Assembly (NCBI RefSeq): GCF_008254045.1 | Contig: NZ_CP042425.1 | Location: 2,604,001 to 2,668,000 of the forward strand | Length of the DNA: 64,000 nucleotides | Source of the DNA: Limnoglobus roseus | GTDB lineage: Bacteria > Planctomycetota > Planctomycetia > Gemmatales > Gemmataceae | Direction: 5' to 3' | Shown here: piece by piece, positions 7,305 to 14,902 of the stretch | Position numbering within the stretch: position 1 is the stretch's first letter | Layout: each line of letters starts with the position of its first letter | Position numbers and translations under genes: made by a program | Notes under the pieces: model-generated | Told to the model about the DNA's origin: nothing | The model's database searches: none | Seen by the model: the letters and a program-made list of their open reading frames with translations, nothing else

Positions 7305-9077
7305 TCACCGGCCGGCCGTCACCGGCTCGGCCGCGGGCTGGCGGTCTTCCATCGCCATGTGGCACGGCGTCCCGGCCGTTTCCCGCAGGAGGAGCAAGGC
7401 GCGGTCGCGGTCGGCGGGTTGGTACTTCCGGGCGCGGCCGCGGAGGCGGTTCCACGCGAACTTTCGCATCAGCCGGAGGTGGCCGACGATCGTGCGGAGG
7501 GTCTTCATCTTGGAGCGACCAAGTAAGCGGACGCTGAGCGTTGTCGGGTGTTCCACGACCCGACTGCCCCGGTGGTCGAGCTGGCCGAGGAGTTCGACCA
7601 CGCCCAGGAAGTTGCCGTAGCGGACGGGGGTTTCCTTGACCCGCGACCGACGGTAAACACGGAAACAACTCGTGTACGTGTGAAGCTGGTTGAAGAACAC
7701 CCGGCGGTATAGCCGGCTCGCCCCTTGCGAGAGGAACAGCCGCCACCGCGGGACGTTCCGCACCTCGCCGTCTGGGTGGTACGGCGAGGCCGTCACCAGA
7801 TCCACGTCGGGCGTCAACTTTGGGATCATCGCCAACAGTTCGTGCGGGTCGTAGGTGCAGTCGGCGTCCATCGAGCAGACGATTTCCGTGTCGGCCGCGT
7901 CGAGGCCGGTCAAGATCGCCGCCGCGACGCCGCGGTTCGACTCGTGGGCGATGAGCGTCACGTCGGGCCACGAGCCGAAGGTTTCCGTGATCTCCGTCTG
8001 CGTGTCGTCGGTGCTGGCGTCGTTGACGAGCAGGAACCGCGGGTCGTAGCCGGCCTGCTGGAACGCCCGGCGGACTTCCGTTAGCGTGTTCGCCAGGAAC
8101 GGGATGACCGGTTCCTCGTTGTACAGCGGGATCACGATGCTGACCGGCGTGCGCTCGACGGTCGGCGAGGACGGACCGAGGTCGATTTCGAGCAGGGTCG
8201 GCGGCGCGGGCGTGTGGACGGCCGGTTTCAGGGTCAGGCCGAGGTGGGCGGCGGCGGTGTCGAAGGAGAACCGCTCCAGGTATTCGGCCACCTTGCCGCG
8301 CATGAGGTCGAGGTTGCGGTAGTGCCGCACGCGGGTCAGCCAGCCGGTCGATTCGAACCGCGGTTGCTCGGGGTCGAGTTCCCAGGTGTGGAAGTACATC
8401 ACCAGGGGCGCGTCGTGCCGGGATTCCCACGACCGCACGGCCCGCCGCATGAGCAAACTCGGGAACTGTCGCAGCCAGTTGCCGCCGATCGGCACGTCCA
8501 TGCCGAGGATGCGGGCGGACGAAATCGGCAACTCGCCGATCGGGCCGGAGAGCGTGACTTCCTCGTGAACCAGCTTCCGCCACGGCTCGGCCGAGAAGTT
8601 CCGCAGGATCGGCCCGAGGCTGGAATCGTAGGCGAACCCTTCTTGCTTCAGCACCTCCAACGCCCACAGGTCGGCCGGACGGAACCATCCCTCGGCCGTG
8701 CGGTAGCCGATAACAGTCTGGCCGCTGGCGTTTTCGATGGCCCGGCGAGACCGGGCGAGGTCGTCCCCGAACTGCTGCGGCGTCAGGTGGCGGATGTCGT
8801 GCCAGTTGTACCCGCGGCTGGCGACCTCGTGCCCGCGGTCGGCGACCTTACGAATCAGGTCCGGCAGCGACTCTGCCACGCGGCCGAGGACGAAGAACGT
8901 GGCCTTCGCCTGGTACTGGTCCAGCAGGTCGAGCGTGCGGTCCGTTTGTTCGATGATCCGCGATTCGTACCGCTGCCAGTGCTCGGGCCGGACGAACCGC
9001 TGAAACGCCCCAACTTGGAAGTAATCCTCCAGGTTGATCGTGAGAATGTGCTTGCGTTTGGTAGGCTGGGTAACCAT
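7305..9077 (-). CDS. Polysaccharide deacetylase-like domain fused to GT2 glycosyltransferase
   Basis: This 590-residue protein joins two domains. Residues 1 to about 285 resemble the polysaccharide deacetylase subfamily found at exosortase/PEP-CTERM loci (INLEDYFQVGAF at the start, TFFVLGRVAE, then HEVASRGYNWHDIRHLTP). Residues from about 310 form a GT2 glycosyltransferase (VSIVIPLYNEEPVIPFL, LVNDASTDDT, CSMDADCTYDP with the DxD-like metal site). Compared with the usual deacetylase pattern (DxEDYF and SHGYxH), the first Asp is Asn and the metal-site His is Arg, so that half may have lost or changed activity. No signal peptide; a cytoplasmic role in glycan assembly is likely. It ends 84 bases before the aminotransferase gene. 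Confidence 0.85.
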   Translation of the reverse strand: MVTQPTKRKHILTINLEDYFQVGAFQRFVRPEHWQRYESRIIEQTDRTLDLLDQYQAKATFFVLGRVAESLPDLIRKVADRGHEVASRGYNWHDIRHLTPQQFGDDLARSRRAIENASGQTVIGYRTAEGWFRPADLWALEVLKQEGFAYDSSLGPILRNFSAEPWRKLVHEEVTLSGPIGELPISSARILGMDVPIGGNWLRQFPSLLMRRAVRSWESRHDAPLVMYFHTWELDPEQPRFESTGWLTRVRHYRNLDLMRGKVAEYLERFSFDTAAAHLGLTLKPAVHTPAPPTLLEIDLGPSSPTVERTPVSIVIPLYNEEPVIPFLANTLTEVRRAFQQAGYDPRFLLVNDASTDDTQTEITETFGSWPDVTLIAHESNRGVAAAILTGLDAADTEIVCSMDADCTYDPHELLAMIPKLTPDVDLVTASPYHPDGEVRNVPRWRLFLSQGASRLYRRVFFNQLHTYTSCFRVYRRSRVKETPVRYGNFLGVVELLGQLDHRGSRVVEHPTTLSVRLLGRSKMKTLRTIVGHLRLMRKFAWNRLRGRARKYQPADRDRALLLLRETAGTPCHMAMEDRQPAAEPVTAGR

Positions 9078-9221
9078 CGGGAACCAGTGGGCGTCCGCGG
9101 AGGGATTCAGCTAGGGCCACATCTTTCCAGCATGGCGTTCATTGTACTCCGGGCGGTGGCAGAAAACCTTAGTCCGCATTTAACGATTGAGCAACTTTTC
9201 ATGAGGTAGTTGCAGGACCGA

Positions 9222-9273
9222 CAAAAACAAACTCGCGGCGCGAACAAGGGACGCCCTTATTCGTGCCGCGAGT
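9222..9273 (-). terminator. Strong rho-independent terminator of the VWA lipoprotein gene
   Basis: Two 20-base arms at 9231-9250 and 9254-9273 pair with a three-base loop. Read on the minus strand the stem is followed by TTTGTTTTTG (9222-9230). It lies 17 bases past the stop of the gene ending at 9290, so that gene is a transcription unit separate from the glycan genes downstream. Confidence 0.8.
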
Positions 9274-9289
9274 GGGCAATCTGGGCGAT

Positions 9290-10867
9290 TTATTCTTTCT
9301 CGCTCAAACCTTGCAGCTTCTTCGCCTGTCGCACCAGTTGAAGGAACTCGGTGCGATGGCCGGCCGCATCCGGGCCACGCGAGGCTTCCGCATCCTTTAG
9401 GACGGCGGCGTAATTGGCCGTGCCCTTGAAGGCGGAGTCGCGGAGCAGCAGTCCGAACTGCGCGACGGCTGCCGCGAAGCGGAAGTCCCCGCCGGGTTGC
9501 CTCTCGATCGCGTCGGCCGGCAGTGGCTTCCGCAGTTCCAGGCTCTTTTCCGATTCCGGGTGCTTGTACCGCATCCGCACGGTGAGCCATTCCCCGGCCC
9601 TCGCGACCGACTGCGAAGGGGCCGCGTACTTCGACGGCTCGGTCGTCGGCACGTCCACCGGCACGCCGACCGGCACGATTTCGTACAGGGCCGTCACGGT
9701 ATGGCCGCTGCCCATGTCGCCCGCGTCCTTCTTGTCGTTCTTGAAGTCCTCGTTGTTCAGCAGGCGGTTCTCGTAGCCGATCAGCCGGTAGGCCGAGACG
9801 AGGTTCGGGTTGAAATCGACCTGGAACTTCACGTCCTTCGCCACGGTCATCAGCGTGCCGGCCTGCTCGACGAAGACCTTGTGCGCCTCGGCTTCGCTGT
9901 CGATGTAGGCGTAGAAGCCGTTGCCGTGGTTCGCGAGCAGTTCCAGGGTCGTGTTCTTGAGGTTGCCCATGCCGAAGCCGAGAACGGTGAGGAAGACGTG
10001 GCTGGTCCGCTGCTGTTCGATCAGCCGTTGGAGTTCCCCCTCGCTGGTCGTGCCGACGTTGAAGTCGCCGTCGGTGCAGAGGATGACGCGGTTGACGCCC
10101 CCCTCGATGAAGTTCAGGCGGGCTTGATCGTAGGCCATGCGGATGCCGCCCCCGCCGTTGGTGGACCCGTTCGCGTCGAGCGCGTCCACGACTTGCCGGA
10201 TGCGGCCCTTCAACCGGCCCGGCGTCGGCGGCAGTTTCAACGCGGCATCGCCGGCGTAGGTGACGATGCTCACGAAGTCGCTCGGCCGGAGTTGGTCGAT
10301 CAGCATCCGCAGCGAGGTCTTCACCAACGGCAACCGGGTCTGATCGGCCATCGAGCCGGACGTGTCGATGAGGAAGACGAGGTTCCGCGGCGGCACCTCG
10401 GCGGCCGAAACCTCGCGGGCCTTCACGCCGATTCGCACGAGGTTGTGCTTCGCTTGCCACGGGCACGGGGCAATGTCGAGTGTCAGCGACACTGGGTCGT
10501 CGCCGTCCGGTTGCGGGTAGGAGTAGGGAAAGTAGTTGACGAGTTCCGCGAGCAGGACCGCATCCTTCGGTGGCAACTTCCCTTCATTCAGGAACCGCCG
10601 GACGTTGCTGTAGCTCGCCGTGTTCACGTCGGCCGAGAACGTCGAGAGCGGCTCCTGCCTGGCCGACCGGAAGGCATTCTCGGTGACGTGCGAATAGTTC
10701 TCTTGTTGCAGGTGGTCGAAGTGTTGCTGGTTCAATTGCCCGTCGATTCCGCCTATTTTGGCGGCGATCGCCGGTGATGAACTCTGTTGACTGGAACAGC
10801 CGACAATCAGAAAGGCGCAGACGGCACCGGCGGCCGCGCACGCGGCCCGCGTGTGAGAAAACGGCAT
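9290..10867 (-). CDS. VWA-domain lipoprotein, YfbK-like
   Basis: The 525-residue protein begins with a lipoprotein signal (hydrophobic run then LIVGC, lipidated Cys24). It then has the N-terminal domain typical of YfbK-like proteins (STFSADVNTASYSNVRRFL, residues 75-93), a von Willebrand A domain with the MIDAS motif DTSGSM (168-173) and TDGDFN, and the C-terminal DUF3520-type region ending near KKLQGLSEKE. VWA domains bind ligands through a metal; this protein is expected to be anchored on the periplasmic side. It interrupts the glycan cluster and has its own strong terminator. ATG 10867 is chosen because the longer frame would bury the signal peptide. Confidence 0.85.
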   Translation of the reverse strand: MPFSHTRAACAAAGAVCAFLIVGCSSQQSSSPAIAAKIGGIDGQLNQQHFDHLQQENYSHVTENAFRSARQEPLSTFSADVNTASYSNVRRFLNEGKLPPKDAVLLAELVNYFPYSYPQPDGDDPVSLTLDIAPCPWQAKHNLVRIGVKAREVSAAEVPPRNLVFLIDTSGSMADQTRLPLVKTSLRMLIDQLRPSDFVSIVTYAGDAALKLPPTPGRLKGRIRQVVDALDANGSTNGGGGIRMAYDQARLNFIEGGVNRVILCTDGDFNVGTTSEGELQRLIEQQRTSHVFLTVLGFGMGNLKNTTLELLANHGNGFYAYIDSEAEAHKVFVEQAGTLMTVAKDVKFQVDFNPNLVSAYRLIGYENRLLNNEDFKNDKKDAGDMGSGHTVTALYEIVPVGVPVDVPTTEPSKYAAPSQSVARAGEWLTVRMRYKHPESEKSLELRKPLPADAIERQPGGDFRFAAAVAQFGLLLRDSAFKGTANYAAVLKDAEASRGPDAAGHRTEFLQLVRQAKKLQGLSEKE

Positions 10868-10941
10868 GACCCGTCCTCCGAAGAGATGGTTGAGGGAACG
10901 GACCGACCGGACGCGCGACCGACGGACTGGCACCAGAACGA

Positions 10942-10976
10942 GACGCGGCCGCGGGAATTATTCCCGCGGCCGCGTC
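10942..10976. repeat. 17-bp perfect palindrome upstream of the VWA gene
   Basis: Two 17-base arms (10942-10958, 10960-10976) are perfectly complementary around a single base. There is no T-run on either side, so it is not a classical terminator. It sits between the VWA gene start (10867) and the repeat element at 10994, and could be an operator, an mRNA stability structure or a relic of a mobile repeat. Confidence 0.6.
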
Positions 10977-10993
10977 GGAATCGAGCGTTTTGA

Positions 10994-11104
10994 TGTAGCC
11001 GCAGGCTTTAGCCTGCGTGCGACTCCTGCCGGTGACGGTCGGCATGCCGGGGCGAATGCCCTTCGCCGGTGGAAGATTGCCGCAGGCTAAAGCCTGCGAC
11101 TACA
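10994..11104. repeat. 111-bp element with self-palindromic 24-bp terminal repeats
   Basis: The ends 10994-11017 and 11081-11104 are inverted copies of each other over 24 bases with one mismatch (TGTAG[C/T]CGCAGGCTTTAG). Each end is itself nearly palindromic (CGCAGGCT..AGCCTGCG). The element overlaps the 3' end of the GT2 gene at 11008 and supplies its stop codon. It looks like a REP/BIME or MITE-type insertion. Confidence 0.75.
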
Positions 11105-11832
11105 GTCGGAGAACCAACGGCCCGCGGCAGCGGGCGGAACCGCAGGCCGAGCAAGAAACGGAGGAATCGCACCACCTCGCGAACCCCCATCTTCGACTCG
11201 CCGGCTTCGCGCGGGTGGAACGTGATCGGCCGTTCGCCGATGCGGTAGCCCATCTGGTGGGCGGTGTAGTTCGTTTCGAGGATGACCGAGTAGCCCTTCG
11301 ACCGCAGCCGCGTCAGGTCGATCGACTCCAACACGTCGCGGCGGAACAGTCGCAGGCCGTTGGTGGCGTCCGCGATCGGCAGCCGCGTGACCCACCGCGT
11401 CAGCCGGTTGGCGACGCGGCTGTTCGCGTGGCGGTGCAGGTTCCAGCCCTGGATTTCGCTCGTCGGCAGGTACCGCGAGCCGATCATCACGTCGGCTTCA
11501 CCCGCCTCAATGACCTTCAACAGTTCGGGGAAGACGGCCGGGTCGTGCGACCCGTCGGCGTCCATCTGGCCGATGAAATCGACATCCTGCCGCAACGCTT
11601 CCGCGAAGCCGGCCCGCACGGAGGTGCCGAAGCCCTTGTCGGCGGTGCGGAGGACGAGTTGCACCCGCGGTTCGCGTCGGGCGAATTCTTCCACCACCTT
11701 CGCCGTGCCGTCGGGCGAGTTGTCATCGACGACGATCGCCCGGTACTCCGGCCCGACCGCGAGGATGCGTTCGAGCAGGCGGCCGATGTTCGCGGCTTCG
11801 TTGAACGTGGGGATGACGATGGCGACGGACAT
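11008..11832 (-). CDS. GT2 family glycosyltransferase (DPM1-like), C-terminus supplied by a repeat
   Basis: The 274-residue protein starts SVAIVIPTFNEAANIGRLLERIL and contains IVVDDNSPDGT and FIGQMDADGSHDP (metal-binding DAD), typical of polyprenol-phosphate mannosyl/glucosyltransferases (DPM1-like GT2). It lacks the C-terminal transmembrane pair of some relatives. The last ~31 residues (from VVAGFSLR) are encoded by the 111-bp palindromic element at 10994-11104, so the native tail has been replaced or lost. It probably charges a lipid carrier used by the GT-C and GT87 enzymes of the cluster. The next gene upstream is separated by a 32-bp perfect palindrome. Confidence 0.85.
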   Translation of the reverse strand: MSVAIVIPTFNEAANIGRLLERILAVGPEYRAIVVDDNSPDGTAKVVEEFARREPRVQLVLRTADKGFGTSVRAGFAEALRQDVDFIGQMDADGSHDPAVFPELLKVIEAGEADVMIGSRYLPTSEIQGWNLHRHANSRVANRLTRWVTRLPIADATNGLRLFRRDVLESIDLTRLRSKGYSVILETNYTAHQMGYRIGERPITFHPREAGESKMGVREVVRFLRFLLGLRFRPLPRAVGSPTVVAGFSLRQSSTGEGHSPRHADRHRQESHAG

Positions 11833-11848
11833 GGGGCGAACTCCGAAA

Positions 11849-11922
11849 GGCGAGCGGCCCGGCGTAAGCGGGCCGTGTCTGTCACTGCCGAGACACGGCC
11901 CGCTTACGCCGGGCCGCTCGCC
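11849..11922. repeat. Large perfect hairpin, 32-bp arms
   Basis: Arms at 11849-11880 and 11891-11922 are perfectly complementary with a 10-base loop. The stem is very GC-rich and is not followed by a T-run on either strand. It fills the space between the ColD-like gene (stop at 11927) and the GT2 gene (start at 11832). It may be an attenuating hairpin, a recombination relic or one copy of a repeat family; a related short sequence (GAGCGGCGTAAGCCGCCGGG) occurs near 40612. Confidence 0.8.
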
Positions 11923-11926
11923 GTCC

Positions 11927-13228
11927 TCACGCCACGACTTTGCTCCACACGGCGGCCCGCTGCGGGGCGACCGCCGGCTTGCGGCCGAAGAACTCGTACA
12001 GTTTGTCCGCGACGTAGTCGATGGCGTCGTTCGTGATCGACTGGTGGCAGCCGATGTAGAAGCCGCTGTTGTTCAGCCACCGGGCGACCGGGTAGTGCGG
12101 TTCCAGGTCGCCGAACATCTTCTTGTAGATCGGCTGGTTAATCAGCGGCAACAGGTCGCGGGTCTCGATGCCGTGCGACTCCAGGTGGTTGACGAGGTCG
12201 CGCTTCGAGCCGTCGCGGACGACCAGCGGGAAGAGCATGAACACGTGGTCGCGGTCGGCCGGGATCGTCGGCAGTTGCAGCACGTCGTTGAGGCCGGCGA
12301 ACCGCTCCCGGTACCGCTTCGCGATGCCGGTGCGGCGGGCGATGATGTCGTCCTTGCGTTCGAGTTGCGCCAGGCCGATGGCGGCTTCCATCTCGGTGCA
12401 GCGGAAGCTGTGGCCGAGGTGGACGAACCGGAACCGCCGGGCGGCGATCTCGAACAGTTGCTTCTTGTTCACGCCGTCGTCGTCGTCGATGGACAGATAA
12501 ATCGAATCGCGGCCGTGGTTCATCAGGCTCTTGAGCATGATGGCCAGGTCGGGGTCGTTGGTCGTCGCGAGGCCGCCGACGCCGGTGACGATGTAGTGGG
12601 CGATGTACGTCGAGAAGCACCCCACGTCGCCCCACGATCCGACCTTCCGCCCGGCACAGTTGGCGAACATCGTCTCGCACGAGTCTTCCACGATCTTCAG
12701 CCCGCGGCGCTTCGCGATCTCGGCGATCGCGACCATGTCGGCCGGCAGGCCGAGCAGGTGGACGGGCAAAATTGCCTTCGTTCGCGGCGTGATCTTCGCC
12801 TCGATCTTGGCCGGGTCCATGTTGTACGTCAGCGGGTCCACGTCCACGAACACCGGCGTCAGGTTGTTGTGGATGACGACGTTGCTCGTCGCCACGAACG
12901 TCACCGCCGGCACCAGCACCTCGTCGCCGTCCTGCCAGCCGTGCATCTCCTTCAGCGCGGCCAGCGCGATGTGCAGCGCGCTCGTGCCGCTGTTGCAGAA
13001 GATGGCGAATTTGCAGTCGTGCATCTCCGCGAACATCTCCTCGAACCTCTTCGTGAACGGGCCGTAGGAGAGGCGGTTGCTGTCGATCACCTGGCCGAGG
13101 TATTCCTTTTCTTTCGCGCCCATTTGCAGGTCGCCGACCGTCACCTTCAGCGGTGCGGCAGCTGCCGGTGTGTGCGGGGCGTCGGTGCGGACGCGGAACG
13201 GGCCGAGCACCTGCGAGTTATTCGACAT
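11927..13228 (-). CDS. ColD/RfbH-like PLP-dependent sugar 3-dehydratase
   Basis: The 433-residue protein has the DegT fold (FCNSGTSALHIAL, KIVEDSCETMF), but the segment normally bearing the PLP lysine reads FSTYIAHYIVTGVGG, with His in place of Lys. This His substitution is the known hallmark of GDP-4-keto-6-deoxymannose 3-dehydratase (ColD) and CDP-4-keto-6-deoxyglucose 3-dehydratase (RfbH/E1), which remove the C3 hydroxyl on the way to 3,6-dideoxy sugars. RfbH-type enzymes also bind an iron-sulfur cluster; I did not identify a cluster motif, so a ColD-like mechanism is favoured. The gene overlaps the GT87 gene by 11 bases, so they are co-transcribed. The nucleotide on the sugar cannot be told. 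Confidence 0.8.
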   Translation of the reverse strand: MSNNSQVLGPFRVRTDAPHTPAAAAPLKVTVGDLQMGAKEKEYLGQVIDSNRLSYGPFTKRFEEMFAEMHDCKFAIFCNSGTSALHIALAALKEMHGWQDGDEVLVPAVTFVATSNVVIHNNLTPVFVDVDPLTYNMDPAKIEAKITPRTKAILPVHLLGLPADMVAIAEIAKRRGLKIVEDSCETMFANCAGRKVGSWGDVGCFSTYIAHYIVTGVGGLATTNDPDLAIMLKSLMNHGRDSIYLSIDDDDGVNKKQLFEIAARRFRFVHLGHSFRCTEMEAAIGLAQLERKDDIIARRTGIAKRYRERFAGLNDVLQLPTIPADRDHVFMLFPLVVRDGSKRDLVNHLESHGIETRDLLPLINQPIYKKMFGDLEPHYPVARWLNNSGFYIGCHQSITNDAIDYVADKLYEFFGRKPAVAPQRAAVWSKVVA

Positions 13229-14591
13229 GGCAACACTCCGTTGTTGGCGATGGTCGAGGGAGGGAGACGACGGCCGTGTGCGAAATCACGACCGAAGGAA
13301 CGCCCGGCTCCGCCGATTGTTCCTTGATGCGCCGCACGAGGCACGCGGCCACGGCGACCAGCGAAACGACCTTTAAGCCGAGCATCACGCTCGGGCTGAT
13401 GCCGAACGCCAGCGGCTGCACCCACACGCACGTCAGGCCGAGAACGACGTGCAGCAGCACCGAGTCGCGGCGGTCCCACACGGCCAGGGCGGCCATCGGC
13501 AGGAAGAACAAGTTGTAGTCGTTCGACACCCGGGGCACGAACGTCGCCGCGGCCGCCGTCCAGAGCAGGAACGGCACGAGCACGTTCCGCGGGTTCGGGC
13601 AACGACGGACGTAGAAGCCGACCCACAGCAACAGGGAGCCGACGATGCCGACGGCCGCGATGCCGCCGGGGATTTTCGTCAGGAACGCGAACCGCGTGTC
13701 CCGCCACAGTGGAGCCCAGGCGAACGTGATCGAGTGCGTGGCCGGCAGGACGGAGAAGTTGTGGAACTTCTCGTCGGTGATGGCGGCCAGGTCTCGGAGG
13801 TTCTGCACGAAGATCGGCAGGTTCTGGAACTGGAACGCGAGGAACACCACCCCGGCCGCCGCCGTTAGCCCGACGGCGCGATACCGCCGCAGGAACAACA
13901 GCGGGAAGACCAGGAGGCCGGGGTAGACTTTCAGACAGACCGCCAGCCCGAGGGCCGCACCGATGACGGCGTCCGCCCGCCAACCGGTTCGCCGCAAGCC
14001 CCAGGCCATCGCGAGAACGAGCGGTACGAGCAAGAGATCGTAGTTCCCGCGCTCCATCGCGAAGTCAACCGGGGCCGAGGTCACAATCGCGGCCACCGCG
14101 GCCAACAGCGGCACCGGGGCCAAGCCCAGTGACTGCCGCGACCGCCACGCGGCCACCGCTCCCATCGCGGCGAGGGCGGCCAGCGCGATCGTCCAGACGG
14201 CGATGGCCTTCTTCACCGAGAAAAGCGCGCACCACGCGAAGCAAAGGACGACCACCGGCGGGTAGCAGAGCTTCCGGGCGATCGGGTCTTTGAAGTCTTC
14301 GCGGTACGGGTCGTGGCCCTTCGCCCAGAAGTTGGCCGCCTGGAAATTGTGCAGGAAGTCGAGGGCCATGAACTCGTACGGCCCGTACCACGTCACGGGG
14401 GCGTTCTTCACCTTCCACTTCTTGACGGATTTAATCCAGGACTGCCCCCAGGAGACGAGGACGAGCAGCGCGACCAGGCTGAGCAGCCCGCGCGTCGTCA
14501 TCAGCGGCCGCGCGACAGCCGCGAGCCGAACCCGCCACCCGCGTGCGTCCGCCGTGTCAGCACCGACGCCGGCGAGGAAAGCCAGCCGCAT
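13218..14591 (-). CDS. GT87 (DUF2029) family integral membrane glycosyltransferase
   Basis: From ATG 14591 the protein has 457 residues with about ten hydrophobic helices. The loop after the first helix contains HDPYREDFKDP, and the later PVDFAMERGNYDLLLVPLVL matches the GT87/DUF2029 family of polyprenyl-phosphate-mannose-dependent alpha-mannosyltransferases (family includes PimE). These act on the outer face of the cytoplasmic membrane. The open frame continues to 14669, but the added 26 residues are Arg-rich and unlike a membrane-protein start. It is the first gene of the minus-strand glycan operon; upstream lies a 127-bp inverted-repeat element. Confidence 0.75.
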   Translation of the reverse strand: MRLAFLAGVGADTADARGWRVRLAAVARPLMTTRGLLSLVALLVLVSWGQSWIKSVKKWKVKNAPVTWYGPYEFMALDFLHNFQAANFWAKGHDPYREDFKDPIARKLCYPPVVVLCFAWCALFSVKKAIAVWTIALAALAAMGAVAAWRSRQSLGLAPVPLLAAVAAIVTSAPVDFAMERGNYDLLLVPLVLAMAWGLRRTGWRADAVIGAALGLAVCLKVYPGLLVFPLLFLRRYRAVGLTAAAGVVFLAFQFQNLPIFVQNLRDLAAITDEKFHNFSVLPATHSITFAWAPLWRDTRFAFLTKIPGGIAAVGIVGSLLLWVGFYVRRCPNPRNVLVPFLLWTAAAATFVPRVSNDYNLFFLPMAALAVWDRRDSVLLHVVLGLTCVWVQPLAFGISPSVMLGLKVVSLVAVAACLVRRIKEQSAEPGVPSVVISHTAVVSLPRPSPTTECCHVE

Positions 14592-14686
14592 GAATCGCCT
14601 CCCGAAGTCCCTTCCGGGCGTGAACCGTGACCGGCCGCGATTCTGCAACGGGCGGGCGATGGCCGTCAAGTGCAGATACGGCGGAT

Positions 14687-14813
14687 GAAAAACGGAACGC
14701 GGATGACGCGGGATTTTGAACGCCGGATCACGCGGGATAGAACGGAACCAGATTGGGTCTTATCCCGCGTGATTCGCGTCTTCCGATCCTGCGTGATCCG
14801 CGTTCCGTTTTTC
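14687..14813. repeat. 127-bp inverted-repeat (MITE-like) element, empty relative of the 35231 element
   Basis: The ends GAAAAACGGAACGCGGAT at 14687 and its inverted copy ending at 14813 define the element. Its inner junctions (CGCGGGATAGAA and TCTTATCCCGCG) resemble those of the larger element at 35231-35768 (CCGGATAGAA, TCTTATCCGGC), and the outer repeats share CGG-ACGCGGAT-ACGCGG. It has no coding capacity. It occupies most of the 311-bp divergent gap between the GT87 gene and the aminotransferase gene at 14903, which otherwise shows nothing beyond a GAAGGGA ribosome-binding site. Confidence 0.75.
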
Positions 14814-14902
14814 GGCTTTCGCCACCCCGCGAACTCGCATCCGCGATCCCGTCTCCGTAAAACGACAGTCTGTGATTCTTGCTCTCCGAAGGGACCCACG
14901 TG

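Noticed and set aside
11849-11922. Rho-independent terminator
   Set aside because: The hairpin is strong, but no T-run follows it on either strand, so it is listed as a palindrome.
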